Assembly: GCA_022824465.1 (NCBI GenBank)
Contig: JAJDZV010000004.1
Location: 833,349 to 897,348 of the forward strand
DNA: 64,000 bases
Origin: Anaerolineae bacterium
GTDB taxonomy: Bacteria > Chloroflexota > Anaerolineae > Aggregatilineales > Phototrophicaceae
Direction of reading: 5' to 3'
The notes under the pieces were generated by a model. That model was not told the DNA's origin and did no database searches. It was given only the letters and a program-made list of their open reading frames with translations. The first letter of the stretch is position 1, and the number at the start of each line of letters is the position of its first letter. Shown here in pieces: positions 45,552-54,192 of the stretch. The position numbers and the translations under genes are program-made.

Positions 45552-46673
45552 ATGTACAAGACATTTCGGGTGAAGAATTTCCGCTGTTTCAAGGACTTGC
45601 AGATTAATGATCTGGGCCGGGTGAATCTGATCGCGGGGAAGAATAATACTGGGAAGACTGCGCTGCTTGAGGCGATGTATTTGTTGACACGGCCGCTGTC
45701 GCCACAGGTACTTTTTCATCTAGAGCGAACCCGCGGACTTGATATCTCTATGAATGAGCATAGAGACTATTGGAAACGATTCCACTTTGATTTGGACTTT
45801 TCCACCGGGATAGAGCTTTCATGCAATGAACTACTTACAGATGATGCTCAAGCACCGCACACGCTGAAACGAAAACTGACAATTGTTGAGCGGGAGATGA
45901 ATGAAGACAACAAAGACTTGTATCCTGAAGTTCGTGTCCTGATGGCACAGATGGGAGTTCCGACAACCGAGATTAACGAGATCAGCGCAAGAATAGATGC
46001 AGTTCTAAAGTTTTCTTACGGCGGTAACACTCAAGAACAGAGTACAACCGTAGGTCTTTACTATCATCCTGAATTGCCTATACCTCGAATTGGTGAGAGT
46101 GTCGAGAAATCATTCTTCATCCCCGTGCATGGGAGACCAAATGACAACAGTATAGTCGACAATTTTAGCGAGCTTGAAGAAAGTGGACAGGTTGACAAAC
46201 TCGTTGCCAGATTAAGTGCATTGGAACCTAATCTCCGCGACTTGCGCCTGCTCCGCAAATATGGGGATTGGCTTTTGTGGGCCGTACTTCAAGACAGGCG
46301 ATTGCCACTCGGACACTTGGGTGACGGCTTAAACAGATTCTGTAACTTCCTGATTACACTAATGTTACGACCGGACATTCTCCTGTTCATCGACGAGATC
46401 GAAAACGGTATCCACTATTCTGTACAAACGAAGGTATGGGAAGCCATCGGCCAAGTCGCGCGCGAGTTGGACGTCCAAGTCTTCGCCACCACGCACAGCC
46501 TCGAGATGATCCGCGCTGCGTACGAAGCCTTCAGCGAAGAGGGTAAGCTGGAAGAGTTCCGCTATCATCGGTTGAGCAGAAGTCGCAAAACGGGAGAATT
46601 AAGAGCCACGACTTACAACGAGTTAGATATGGAAGCCGTGGCGGCCTTTGGCTTTGATCATGAGGTTCGCTGA
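45552..46673 (+). CDS. AAA_15/21-type ATPase of an ATPase-Toprim pair
   Basis: 373 residues. RecF/OLD-like N-terminus FRVKNFRCFKDLQI, Walker A GKNNTGKT (29-36), signature-like GHLGDGLNRF, Walker B ILLFIDEIENGIH (276-288) and the His switch VFATTHSLEM. Start at MYKTFRV after GGGAAGG; the upstream in-frame extension was rejected. Stop and start overlap with the next gene as TGATG. In RloA, AriA (PARIS) and AbiLi, ATPases of this type sense infection and control a Toprim partner. The region is AT-richer than tsaD and the following membrane-protein gene, consistent with acquisition. Confidence 0.85.
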   Translation: MYKTFRVKNFRCFKDLQINDLGRVNLIAGKNNTGKTALLEAMYLLTRPLSPQVLFHLERTRGLDISMNEHRDYWKRFHFDLDFSTGIELSCNELLTDDAQAPHTLKRKLTIVEREMNEDNKDLYPEVRVLMAQMGVPTTEINEISARIDAVLKFSYGGNTQEQSTTVGLYYHPELPIPRIGESVEKSFFIPVHGRPNDNSIVDNFSELEESGQVDKLVARLSALEPNLRDLRLLRKYGDWLLWAVLQDRRLPLGHLGDGLNRFCNFLITLMLRPDILLFIDEIENGIHYSVQTKVWEAIGQVARELDVQVFATTHSLEMIRAAYEAFSEEGKLEEFRYHRLSRSRKTGELRATTYNELDMEAVAAFGFDHEVR

Positions 46674-47374
46674 TGGACGAGCTGATCCCAGATGGCATAA
46701 CCCGGCTGCTGCTAGTAGAAGGAAATGATGATGAAGTCTTCTTCAGAAACTTTGTAGATCATCTCGCAGCTTCATCGGATACGCGACTTCTCGTATCTGA
46801 GTTTGCAATCATCCAATACGGAGGCAGAACTCAACTGACGCTGCGGCTCCGCGAATTGAAGAAGGCTGAAAACTTTGAACTCATTACGCATTTGAGCATT
46901 GTGCGCGACAGTGACTTCAACACTAATGCTCTTCGCAGCATTCAAGACAGAATCAGAACCGTCAACAAAGAAGGCGCACCACGAATTGACATTCCTGACC
47001 ACCCAATTGTGCCGACGACCGGTGCCCCCAAAGTGTCTGTGCTGATCGTTCCCTCAGCGGATCGCGACGGCATGCTCGATGATCTTGTCATGGACGCGCT
47101 GCAGGTCGATCCCATTGCGAACTGTGTACATAACTACTTCGACTGTTTAGAAGACAATCAGATAGCGATTGTTCCAGAAAAGAGATCCAAGGCACAAATT
47201 CGGGTATTTCTCATCGGCAAGAATGTGGGCTTAGGCACCGACGTCAGCGGGATTACCGACAGATTATTTTTGTCAGATGCCTACGCCACGAGCCTATGGC
47301 AGCAAAGGAATTTGTGGGAAAGTCCTAAATTGGCAGACGCCAAATCCTTCCTCCACCAACTCCTCGCCGACTAG
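46673..47374 (+). CDS. Toprim-like (DUF3226/DUF4435-type) putative nuclease partner
   Basis: 233 residues. The N-terminal LLLVEGNDDEVFFRNF provides the Toprim glutamate (Glu16), and ITHLSIVRDSDFNTN supplies the DxD pair (Asp79, Asp81). VLIVPSADRDGMLDDLVMDAL contributes further acidic residues. The layout matches the family of small proteins partnered with AAA_15/21 ATPases (RloB, AriB, AbiLii and DUF3226). The one-base overlap with the ATPase implies equimolar translation. Nuclease activity is inferred from the family; exact subfamily uncertain. Confidence 0.75.
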   Translation: MDELIPDGITRLLLVEGNDDEVFFRNFVDHLAASSDTRLLVSEFAIIQYGGRTQLTLRLRELKKAENFELITHLSIVRDSDFNTNALRSIQDRIRTVNKEGAPRIDIPDHPIVPTTGAPKVSVLIVPSADRDGMLDDLVMDALQVDPIANCVHNYFDCLEDNQIAIVPEKRSKAQIRVFLIGKNVGLGTDVSGITDRLFLSDAYATSLWQQRNLWESPKLADAKSFLHQLLAD

Positions 47375-47436
47375 ACCCGCCCCCACCAACTGTGGTAACC
47401 TGATTGCAACCAGAATCGTTCCCTCACGGAGCGCGC

Positions 47437-48804
47437 ATGACCGTACCCAGCCCCCGCCTACCCTGGATCTTCGCCGCCATCGCCGGCGCCCTGCTCTTCA
47501 TCGCCTTCACCATCTGGGGCGGCATCCCGGCGGAGAGCAACGCTGGCCTCTTCTGGTTGCAAGCGGGCCTTTTCTTTCTGATCATCTGTGCCTTCGTCGT
47601 GGCGTTCTGGCATCTGCTCATTCGCCCCCTGGCGCCGAACCTGCGCCAACCGCAAACGGTAGCATTGACCTTTCGAGCGCGAGAAGTATTGGCGCTGATT
47701 CTGGCGAGCGGCGGCATCGCAATCTTCATCGGCGGCGTCTGGGACGAAATCTGGCATCGCAGTTACGGCATTCCCTTTGGCGAGGACCTGTTCTGGCGGC
47801 CTCATCTGCTGATGTATTTCGGATTTGCCACGGCGACCGTCGCCGGCTTTTGGGCGCTGCTTTATCTGAACCGCCATCTGCGCGGCAACTTCCAGCAGCG
47901 CTTCCGCTCCAATACGATGGTCGGCTTGCTGATCATGAATGCCGCGTTTCTGTTTTACGCCTTGCCGGCCGATCCCCTCTGGCACTGGACATTCGGCGAA
48001 GATATCACCGCCTGGAGCATTCCGCATCTGATCTTGCTGACGAGTTTCATCCTGACTCAATTGCTCGCGCTGGACCTTCACGTATCGACCTGGCGGCGAC
48101 ATGAATGGCATGTCATTTTCCGACTGCGGTTCAGCGACAGCTTATCGCTGGTGATCTTGGCCGCCATGCAATTGCTGTGGCTGCAGCTCATGCTCATTGA
48201 TTGGGACGCGGCTCTGACCGGCATACGCTTTGACTGGGTCGGGCAGTATCGCCCGGAGTGGCTGCTGGCGGCGAATCTGTTGGCTTGCGTCACCTTTACG
48301 GGCGTGCTGGCCACCCGTCTGCTGCGCTGCGCTGGCGCGGCGACGGCGGCCGGGCTGGTGGCGCTGGTCCTTCGCGTTGGATCAATTGAGCTGTTTGACG
48401 CGGAGATGCTGCAATATGTCGCCTGGGTGGCGGCGCTGCTGCCCTTGTTGGCGATCGACATATACGCCTATTATTGCAGCGCCATCCGCCGGCGCGAACC
48501 GGATTGGCGCGGAACAGCCCTCGCCGTCATCGCCGCCATGGCGCTCAACGCGCTTGTTATTCGCAGCTTCTACAACCTGGCGGACGCGGACAATCTGGCG
48601 TATGCCGCCGCGATCATCGGTACTGGCATTGGCATGAGTTGGCTCGCCAATCGTGTGACTGACGCCATGCTGCGCCAGCGCGAGGCGGTCGTCGCGGCTA
48701 CGAGCGAGCGCAACAGCATCAAGCCGGCGGTCTCCTTTGGCATACTGGCCGCTTTTCTCGCCTTCGTCTTCTTCTTCATCGCGACCGCGTCCCCACCCGT
48801 TTGA
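47437..48804 (+). CDS. Uncharacterised polytopic membrane protein
   Basis: 455 residues with roughly 11-12 hydrophobic helices and short loops, several containing Trp/His pairs (WDEIWHRSYG, DPLWHWTFGED). No transporter signature recognised. Start at MTVPSPRLPW; the upstream in-frame extension is polar and lacks a ribosome-binding site. It resembles other Chloroflexota multi-pass proteins without known function. Next gene begins about 30 bases downstream. Confidence 0.7.
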   Translation: MTVPSPRLPWIFAAIAGALLFIAFTIWGGIPAESNAGLFWLQAGLFFLIICAFVVAFWHLLIRPLAPNLRQPQTVALTFRAREVLALILASGGIAIFIGGVWDEIWHRSYGIPFGEDLFWRPHLLMYFGFATATVAGFWALLYLNRHLRGNFQQRFRSNTMVGLLIMNAAFLFYALPADPLWHWTFGEDITAWSIPHLILLTSFILTQLLALDLHVSTWRRHEWHVIFRLRFSDSLSLVILAAMQLLWLQLMLIDWDAALTGIRFDWVGQYRPEWLLAANLLACVTFTGVLATRLLRCAGAATAAGLVALVLRVGSIELFDAEMLQYVAWVAALLPLLAIDIYAYYCSAIRRREPDWRGTALAVIAAMALNALVIRSFYNLADADNLAYAAAIIGTGIGMSWLANRVTDAMLRQREAVVAATSERNSIKPAVSFGILAAFLAFVFFFIATASPPV

Positions 48805-48820
48805 GATTGTGCAGAAGCGG

Positions 48821-48826
48821 TATACT
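48821..48826 (+). promoter_or_regulatory. -10 box placed seven bases before a GTG start
   Basis: TATACT is followed by seven bases and then the GTG at 48834 of the lipoprotein gene, the geometry of a leaderless transcript. Confidence 0.35.
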
Positions 48827-48833
48827 CAAGCGC

Positions 48834-49580
48834 GTGAACTCGAAGGAACGATTGACTCTCCCAGCGCCTGTGATCGTCGCCGTTTTGGCCTTTTTCGCTT
48901 GGACCTTGGCCGGCTGCAGCGCGATTCAACTGTACCAGGACAAGTCCAGCGCCACTGAAAGAGCGGAAGCAGGAGCAGCCGCCGCGACCGTCAATCCGAC
49001 CCTGCTGGCGCTGCAAACGGCCAGCGCAAACATACAGGCGACGGCACAGGCGCTCTCCGCCAACGCAACCCAGGCGGCCGCCACCAGCACCGCGCTGGAG
49101 GCGACGCCGACAGCCGACGTCTTCCCGCTCCCCGCTTCCGCCGAGATCGTTGTCTATGGCAGCGTGCCGGTGGACAGCGACCGGCTGAATACGATTGCGG
49201 CGCTCGCCTTTGACGCCGCGGGCGATTTACTGGTGAGCACGCGCGCGGGCGAGATCTACCGCTTGCGCGACGCCGACGGTGACGGCTTGGCGGACGAGAG
49301 CCGGCTCATCTTCGCGGACGAAGCAGAAGCATTGCGGCAGGTCGCGGGCATATTTTGGCGCGGGGAGAGCATCATCGCGCTCAATGGCGGACGCCTGAGC
49401 CGGCTGGACGACCGCGATGGCGATGGCATATACGACACAGTCGTCCCCCTGGCCGAGGCGCTGCCGGCGGAGGAGACCGCCCTGCTTGCCAGCAACGGCA
49501 TCGTCCAAGCGCCGGACGGACGGCTCTTCAGCGCGGATATCAACTCGGGCGAAATCCTGCTGATTCAACTGCGCGAGTAG
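48834..49580 (+). CDS. Lipoprotein with DxDxDG repeats
   Basis: About 248 residues from GTG. The signal sequence ends in a lipobox LAGC with Cys28, so it should be lipid-anchored on the outer face of the membrane. A Thr/Ala-rich coiled-coil-like stretch (LQTASANIQATAQALSANAT) acts as spacer. The C-terminal ~150 residues show propeller-like repeats with two calcium-loop motifs, DADGDGLADES and DDRDGDGIYDT, as in thrombospondin type 3 repeats. A TTG at 48801 is an alternative, less likely start overlapping the preceding gene. Function unknown. Confidence 0.75.
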   Translation: MNSKERLTLPAPVIVAVLAFFAWTLAGCSAIQLYQDKSSATERAEAGAAAATVNPTLLALQTASANIQATAQALSANATQAAATSTALEATPTADVFPLPASAEIVVYGSVPVDSDRLNTIAALAFDAAGDLLVSTRAGEIYRLRDADGDGLADESRLIFADEAEALRQVAGIFWRGESIIALNGGRLSRLDDRDGDGIYDTVVPLAEALPAEETALLASNGIVQAPDGRLFSADINSGEILLIQLRE

Positions 49581-49696
49581 ACGCCCGTCCGCCGATTCAC
49601 GTGCCGCATGACTACGCCGGTGACGCACTGCTTGCCGCAGGGCGTGATTCTGCGTTATTCTCAAGCTATGCAGCCCCTGTATTCACGAGGCGGATC

Positions 49697-51163
49697 ATGG
49701 CGGAGATAGTCGCGCAGGCGGAAGCCATAACACGAAGCAAGCGCGAGCCGGCGCGAAAGCCAAGGCGCTATGACTATGACATCGCCATCATCGGCTCGGG
49801 ACCAGCCGGGCACCGCGCCGCCATCCAATCGTCCAAGCTGGGCAAACGCGTCGCCGTCATCGAGAAGAAGACCCTGATCGGCGGCGTCTCGGTCAATACC
49901 GGCACTATCCCCTCCAAGACCTTGCGGGAGGCCGTGCTGCATCTCTCCGGCTTTCGCCAGCGCAGCATCTATGGCGCCTCCTACATGGTCAAGCAGAATA
50001 TCACGATGAACGACCTGCTGCTGCGCGCCGACCACGTCATCCGCCACGAAATCGAAATCAGCAAACATCAGTTGCAGCGCAACGGCGTCGAGCTTTACGC
50101 CGGCGTGGCCACGCTGGTCAATGAACATACGGTGCATCTGCACTTCGTCGGCAAGAAAGCGGAAGACGAAATCACGGCGCGGCACATAATGATCGCGGTC
50201 GGCACGACGGTGGTGAAACCGCCGCATATCCCCTTTGACGGCGAGACGATTTTCACCAGCGACGGCTTGCTAAAGCTGGACCAACTGCCGCGGACCTTGA
50301 CGGTGGTCGGCGGCGGCGTCATTGGCTGCGAATACGCCTGCATGTTCGCCACCCTGGGCACGCGCGTCACCTTGGTGGAGATGCAGGAGCGGCTGCTGGA
50401 CTTCGTCGATCACGAGATTGTCGACGCCCTGGTCTATCACATGCGGCAGCAGCGCGTGACCCTGCGCATGGGCGAGAGCGTCGCCAATATCGAACCCTGG
50501 CAGACGCGCTATGGCGACGGCGTCAAGACCAGCCTGCAAAGCGGCAAGGAGATCGTCACCGACAAGGCGCTCTACGCCATCGGCCGACAAGGGGCGACCA
50601 GCACCCTGGGCTTGGAGAATATCGGCATCGTGCCCGACAAACGCGGGCGCATCAAGGTCAACGAGCATTACCAAACCTCAATCCCGAATATCTACGCGGT
50701 CGGCGATGTCGTCGGCTTCCCCAGCCTGGCATCCACCTCCATGGAACAAGGGCGGATGGCGGCTTGCCACGCATTCGGCATCGAGCATCAGAGTATCCCC
50801 GAGCTCTTCCCCTACGGCATCTACGCCATCCCCGAGATCAGCACCTGCGGCGCCAACGAGGAGGAACTGACGCGGGCCGGCATCCCCTACGAGATCGGCA
50901 AAGCCTATTACAAGGAGATCGCGCGCGGGCAGATCATCGGCGATACCATCGGCATGCTAAAGCTGGTCTTTCACCGCGAGACGCACAAGCTGCTGGGCGT
51001 GCATATCATCGGCGAAGGCGCCAGCGAACTGATCCACATCGGGCAAACGGTGATGGCTTTCGGCGGGACTGTCGACTATTTCATCAATACGGTATTCAAC
51101 TATCCCACGCTGGCCGAGTGTTACAAGACAGCCGCTTTTGACGGGATCAACCGGATAATGTAG
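49697..51163 (+). CDS. sthA: Soluble pyridine nucleotide transhydrogenase (Si-specific)
   Basis: 488 residues of the two-dinucleotide flavoprotein family: FAD-binding DIAIIGSGPAGHRAAIQSSK, NAD-binding VVGGGVIGCEYACMFATLG, FAD GDVVGFPSLAS, and the C-terminal dimerisation domain. In place of the redox disulfide CxxxxC the protein has GGVSVNTGTIPSKTLREAV, characteristic of SthA and excluding dihydrolipoamide or glutathione reductase. It equilibrates NADPH and NAD+. GAGG upstream of the ATG at 49697 supports this start; the open frame extends to 49355 with unrelated residues. Confidence 0.9.
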   Translation: MAEIVAQAEAITRSKREPARKPRRYDYDIAIIGSGPAGHRAAIQSSKLGKRVAVIEKKTLIGGVSVNTGTIPSKTLREAVLHLSGFRQRSIYGASYMVKQNITMNDLLLRADHVIRHEIEISKHQLQRNGVELYAGVATLVNEHTVHLHFVGKKAEDEITARHIMIAVGTTVVKPPHIPFDGETIFTSDGLLKLDQLPRTLTVVGGGVIGCEYACMFATLGTRVTLVEMQERLLDFVDHEIVDALVYHMRQQRVTLRMGESVANIEPWQTRYGDGVKTSLQSGKEIVTDKALYAIGRQGATSTLGLENIGIVPDKRGRIKVNEHYQTSIPNIYAVGDVVGFPSLASTSMEQGRMAACHAFGIEHQSIPELFPYGIYAIPEISTCGANEEELTRAGIPYEIGKAYYKEIARGQIIGDTIGMLKLVFHRETHKLLGVHIIGEGASELIHIGQTVMAFGGTVDYFINTVFNYPTLAECYKTAAFDGINRIM

Positions 51164-51170
51164 GGGTTGA

Positions 51171-51200
51171 ATCACAGAGGACGCAGGGAGCGCCGAGATA
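51171..51200. repeat. CACAGAGG-type dispersed repeat
   Basis: TCACAGAGGACGCAGGGAGC follows the sthA stop. Similar G-rich CACAGAGG/GCAGAGG runs recur at 54149-54188 and, inverted, at 55251-55283 and 55914-55937. Confidence 0.6.
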
Positions 51201-51244
51201 TCTGTTGGCAAGGGCGCCAGCCGTGCCAGCGACGATTGGGGAAG

Positions 51245-51772
51245 TCAGTCTATGTTCCCGCGATCATTTGCATCTGTCTGCTTTTTCTCGGATTCCAATT
51301 GTCGCGGCCGCTCACTGCTATCCTCATCGGCACTGGCTGGTAGGCTCAATCGCTGTCTAGCCGCTTGCATCTCAAGTTCGTGGCGTTCTTTCCTGATTTG
51401 GATATCTAGTTCTTGTTCTTTCCCTGCAATTCGATTGTCCGTAATCCCCCTGAGAAAGTCAGTAACAGCGGGCAAAGCTTGAGCAAGAGCCAAAGCCGCC
51501 ACTACAAACGCATGCGGAGGATTCAGTGTCAAGATAAATGCAATGGCAACTATGGAAAGGACTGTTAGGACGGATGTTGCTACGAGAACTTTGTTTCGGA
51601 ACGATACGATGTCCCTTTGTTCTCGTTCCGCCATTGACAACAGGCGATCAGCACTCCCTGGCAGAATCTATTCGTAGCGCGCAATTTCTTCCGCAGATGG
51701 AATCGGTCCTGAATAGCGCCTAACTTCTCGACTTAGCGTTACATCTTGCGTCTTGTCCTGGTCTTCAGGCAT
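51245..51772 (-). pseudogene. DUF2335-family membrane protein interrupted by one in-frame TAG
   Basis: Reading from ATG at 51772 gives 34 codons ending YSGPIPSAEEIARYE, then TAG (plus 51668-51670), then in the same frame ILPGSADRLLSMAEREQRD and two hydrophobic segments. The sequence across the stop, GP.P..eei.rYe(x)ilPGsAdRll.mAe, is the DUF2335 signature, where x is usually Glu or Gln. The ORF therefore has not shifted frame; only one codon is a stop. The start overlaps the preceding gene's stop by 8 bases. It may be a pseudogene, or TAG may be read through. Length when read through: 175 residues. Confidence 0.75.
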
Positions 51773-52001
51773 GGCGCTCGGCTAATCTGTCCTGAAAGTC
51801 GATTTCAGCATTTGCTTCATATTCCTGCATGGCTACTTCAAGATACTTCCCAACAAAGGTCCATGATCTTGCCACATCCGACTGGCCTCGCCGATATTTG
51901 GAAGGAATGCGATACGAAACTTCCGCAATCGCTGGAATCCGTACAGTCCCGGTTACACCATCTAGCCAAGCGTCAATTTGGAGCAGTTGCCGTTTACTCA
52001 T
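51765..52001 (-). CDS. Small protein, middle gene of the TAG-bearing operon
   Basis: 78 residues (MSKRQLLQIDAWLDGVTG ... DRLAERHA), intact. Its ATG overlaps the stop of the upstream reading frame as ATGA, and its own TGA overlaps the DUF2335 start by 8 bases. AGAAAGG lies about 11 bases upstream. It has no Cys, Trp-rich or membrane features, and no family was recognised. Confidence 0.6.
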   Translation of the reverse strand: MSKRQLLQIDAWLDGVTGTVRIPAIAEVSYRIPSKYRRGQSDVARSWTFVGKYLEVAMQEYEANAEIDFQDRLAERHA

Positions 52002-52252
52002 TGATATTGCGCCTTTCTTTTGGGATTCGCCTCGCGCGTCTTTTCTTTAGGTCGTTCTGCGTAGGTCGTGAATGTACGCGAATGCACGCCCATTGCATCG
52101 TACATGTAGCCGCCTACTGCTTCCTAGTAACCACGAATTGCCTCCGCTTCAGCTTCCGCGGGCGTCTCGGCCAGCAGCCGCCGGTTCAGCACATCAACCC
52201 CACTGAACTATCCGCCCAAGCCACGAATGAACGCATTCGTCCTGGCTGCCAT
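51998..52252 (-). pseudogene. Small reading frame with two in-frame TAG codons, first gene of the operon
   Basis: Reading from ATG at 52252, preceded by GGAGG, gives MAARTNAFIRGLGG, TAG (plus 52208-52210), FSGVDVLNRRLLAETPAEAE and so on to IRGY, TAG (52124-52126), EAVGGYMYDAMGVHSRTF and on to a TGA at 51998-52000. The frame is uninterrupted apart from the two amber codons, has protein-like composition, and its final TGA overlaps the next ATG (ATGA). A glutamine at each TAG would give plausible sequence. No family recognised. Confidence 0.55.
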
Positions 52253-52301
52253 GTCATCCTCCATCAGAACCACATCGTACAGCCTATATGATTTCGCCTA
52301 T

Positions 52302-52331
52302 ATCGTAACGCTGTTGCGGCGTCTATGTCAA
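52302..52331 (-). promoter_or_regulatory. Promoter of the TAG-bearing operon
   Basis: On the minus strand TTGACA (plus 52326-52331) is followed after 18 bases by TACGAT (plus 52302-52307). Transcription would begin near 52295, about 40 bases before the ribosome-binding site and start at 52252. The promoter thus looks intact. Confidence 0.5.
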
Positions 52332-52355
52332 CTTTCACTTGCGAGTTGCGCACTG

Positions 52356-52364
52356 TGCTATACT
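52356..52364 (+). promoter_or_regulatory. Extended -10 promoter of the methyltransferase-endonuclease gene
   Basis: TGCTATACT, ~32 bases before the ATG at 52397; divergent from the operon promoter just upstream. Confidence 0.5.
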
Positions 52365-52396
52365 GGCGGCGGCCTTTGAGATGACGAGATGCGACA

Positions 52397-54148
52397 ATGA
52401 ACAACCGGCTCTATTACGGCGACAACCTGGAGATCCTGCGCAACCGCGAATACTTCCCGGACGAGTGCGTCGACCTCATCTACCTCGACCCGCCATTCAA
52501 CAGCAATCGCAATTATAACGTGCTTTTCAAGTCGGAGAGCGGCGCCGACAGCGAAGCCCAAATCACCGCTTTCGAGGACACCTGGCATTGGGGCGAGACG
52601 GCGGAAGCGACCTACGATGACATCATCGTGGACGCGCCGCACAAGGTCTCGACGGCGATAGCGGCGCTGATGGACTTGATCGAGCGCAACCAGATGATGG
52701 CTTACCTGGTGATGATGACGGCGCGACTGGTCGAGCTGCACCGGGTCTTGAAGCCCACCGGCAGCTTATACCTGCATTGCGATCCCACCGCGAGCCATTA
52801 TTTGAAGATTGTGCTGGATGCGATTTTCAGTCCAGAAAACTTCCGTAATGATATTGTTTGGAAACGGACTTCCTCCCATAATCTTGGCGCGAAACAATGG
52901 TCAGCCGTACATGACGACATCTTAATGTACAGTTGCAGCACTAACTGGCGTTGGAATGCGTCGTACCAAGAATACGAAGATGATTATGTAGATAAGTTTT
53001 ATCGCTATCAGGATGAACGAGGAAGGTATCGTGTCAGTGATCTAACAGGCGGTAAGGCAGGCGGGCCAGAAGCTTATCGTCCGTGGCGTGGCAGAAATCC
53101 ATATAGTGGACGCGCTTGGGCATTGCCGAAACACCGGCGATTTCCAGACTGGATTAGAGAACTTCTTCCTACTGAAAGCGAATGGGACAAACTGGGTATT
53201 CACGCCAAACTTGATCTGCTGGATTCGCATGGAATTATCCATTGGCCACAGAAGGACACGGGTGTACCTGCATTAAAGCGATACCTTGAAAACGCTCCCG
53301 GCAAAACCGCTGGCGACGTGTGGGCTGATATAAACCCGATTAGCCCAACAGCCAAAGAGCGCCTCGGATACCCGACGCAGAAGCCGGAAGCGCTGCTGGA
53401 GCGCATCATCCGCGCCTCGTCGAACGCAGGCGATGTGGTGCTTGATCCTTTCTGCGGCTGCGGCACGGCCATCGCGGCGGCGCACAAGCTGGGACGGGGG
53501 TGGATCGGCATCGACATCACGCATTTGAGCATCGCGCTGCAGAAGTATCGCCTGCAAGATATGTTCGAGTTGGTCTCGGGGGCGGATTATGAGGTCATCG
53601 GCGAGCCGGCGACGGTGGATGGGGCGCGGGAATTGGCGCAGGATTCGGCCAACGAGGGGCGCTATCAATTCGAGTGGTGGGCGCTGTCGCTGGTGCGGGC
53701 GAAACCGGTCGGCGGGTCGGCGGGATCGCGCAAAGGCAAGAAGGGCGCGGACGCGGGCATTGACGGGATCATCAACTTCTTCGATGAAGACGAGAAAGGC
53801 AAGAAGAAGCCGCAGACGGTGGTCGTGCAGGTCAAGTCGGGCAAGGTGAATTCAGGGCAGATTCGGGATTTGAAAGGCACGGTCGAGCGCGAGGGCGCGG
53901 CGCTGGGCGTCTTCATCACGCTGGAGAATCCGACGGGGGCGATGACAAGAGAGGCGCTGGCGGCCGGCTGGTATGAGTCGCCGGCCTGGGGCAAGAAGTA
54001 TCGGCGCTTGCAGATTCTGACGATTGGGGATTTGTTCGATGGCGCGGACGTGGAGATGCCGCCGCAGCATGGCACGCTGCAGCGGGCGAGTCGGTGGAAG
54101 CGCGGAGGCGTGAGTGAGGCCGGGGAGAGTCAGCGGGATTTGATTTGA
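52397..54148 (+). CDS. Fused DNA methyltransferase (beta class, type III-like) and Mrr-like endonuclease
   Basis: 583 residues. The N-terminal half is an amino-methyltransferase with catalytic DPPF (31-34 in YLDPPFNSN) and, later, the SAM-binding DPFCGCG (350-356), the beta-class order. Residues ~150-320 between them are the target-recognition region. The C-terminal part (~420-550) has [12 protein letters not shown] with Asp456 and VVVQVKSG with Gln478 and Lys480, a PD-(D/E)xK (Mrr-like) nuclease site. One chain therefore modifies and presumably cuts. The recognition region is clearly AT-richer than both ends, suggesting domain swapping. It stands in an island with repeats and a toxin-antitoxin pair. 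Confidence 0.85.
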   Translation: MNNRLYYGDNLEILRNREYFPDECVDLIYLDPPFNSNRNYNVLFKSESGADSEAQITAFEDTWHWGETAEATYDDIIVDAPHKVSTAIAALMDLIERNQMMAYLVMMTARLVELHRVLKPTGSLYLHCDPTASHYLKIVLDAIFSPENFRNDIVWKRTSSHNLGAKQWSAVHDDILMYSCSTNWRWNASYQEYEDDYVDKFYRYQDERGRYRVSDLTGGKAGGPEAYRPWRGRNPYSGRAWALPKHRRFPDWIRELLPTESEWDKLGIHAKLDLLDSHGIIHWPQKDTGVPALKRYLENAPGKTAGDVWADINPISPTAKERLGYPTQKPEALLERIIRASSNAGDVVLDPFCGCGTAIAAAHKLGRGWIGIDITHLSIALQKYRLQDMFELVSGADYEVIGEPATVDGARELAQDSANEGRYQFEWWALSLVRAKPVGGSAGSRKGKKGADAGIDGIINFFDEDEKGKKKPQTVVVQVKSGKVNSGQIRDLKGTVEREGAALGVFITLENPTGAMTREALAAGWYESPAWGKKYRRLQILTIGDLFDGADVEMPPQHGTLQRASRWKRGGVSEAGESQRDLI

Positions 54149-54188
54149 GGGGGCGCGGAGGGCGCAGAGGGTGCGGAGGGCACAGAGC
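54149..54188. repeat. CACAGAGG-type dispersed repeat
   Basis: Purine-rich run of GGCGCAGAGGG/GTGCGGAGGG/CACAGAG units directly after the methyltransferase-endonuclease stop codon. Confidence 0.6.
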
Positions 54189-54192
54189 TAAT

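Noticed and set aside
49697..51163. Dihydrolipoamide dehydrogenase
   Set aside because: The redox disulfide is missing (GGVSVNTGTIPSK), which is the transhydrogenase pattern.
51245..52264. Genome-wide TAG reassignment
   Set aside because: Many confident genes in the window (for example those ending at 1399, 5137, 7976, 27116 and 55910) terminate at TAG, so only the local operon is in question.
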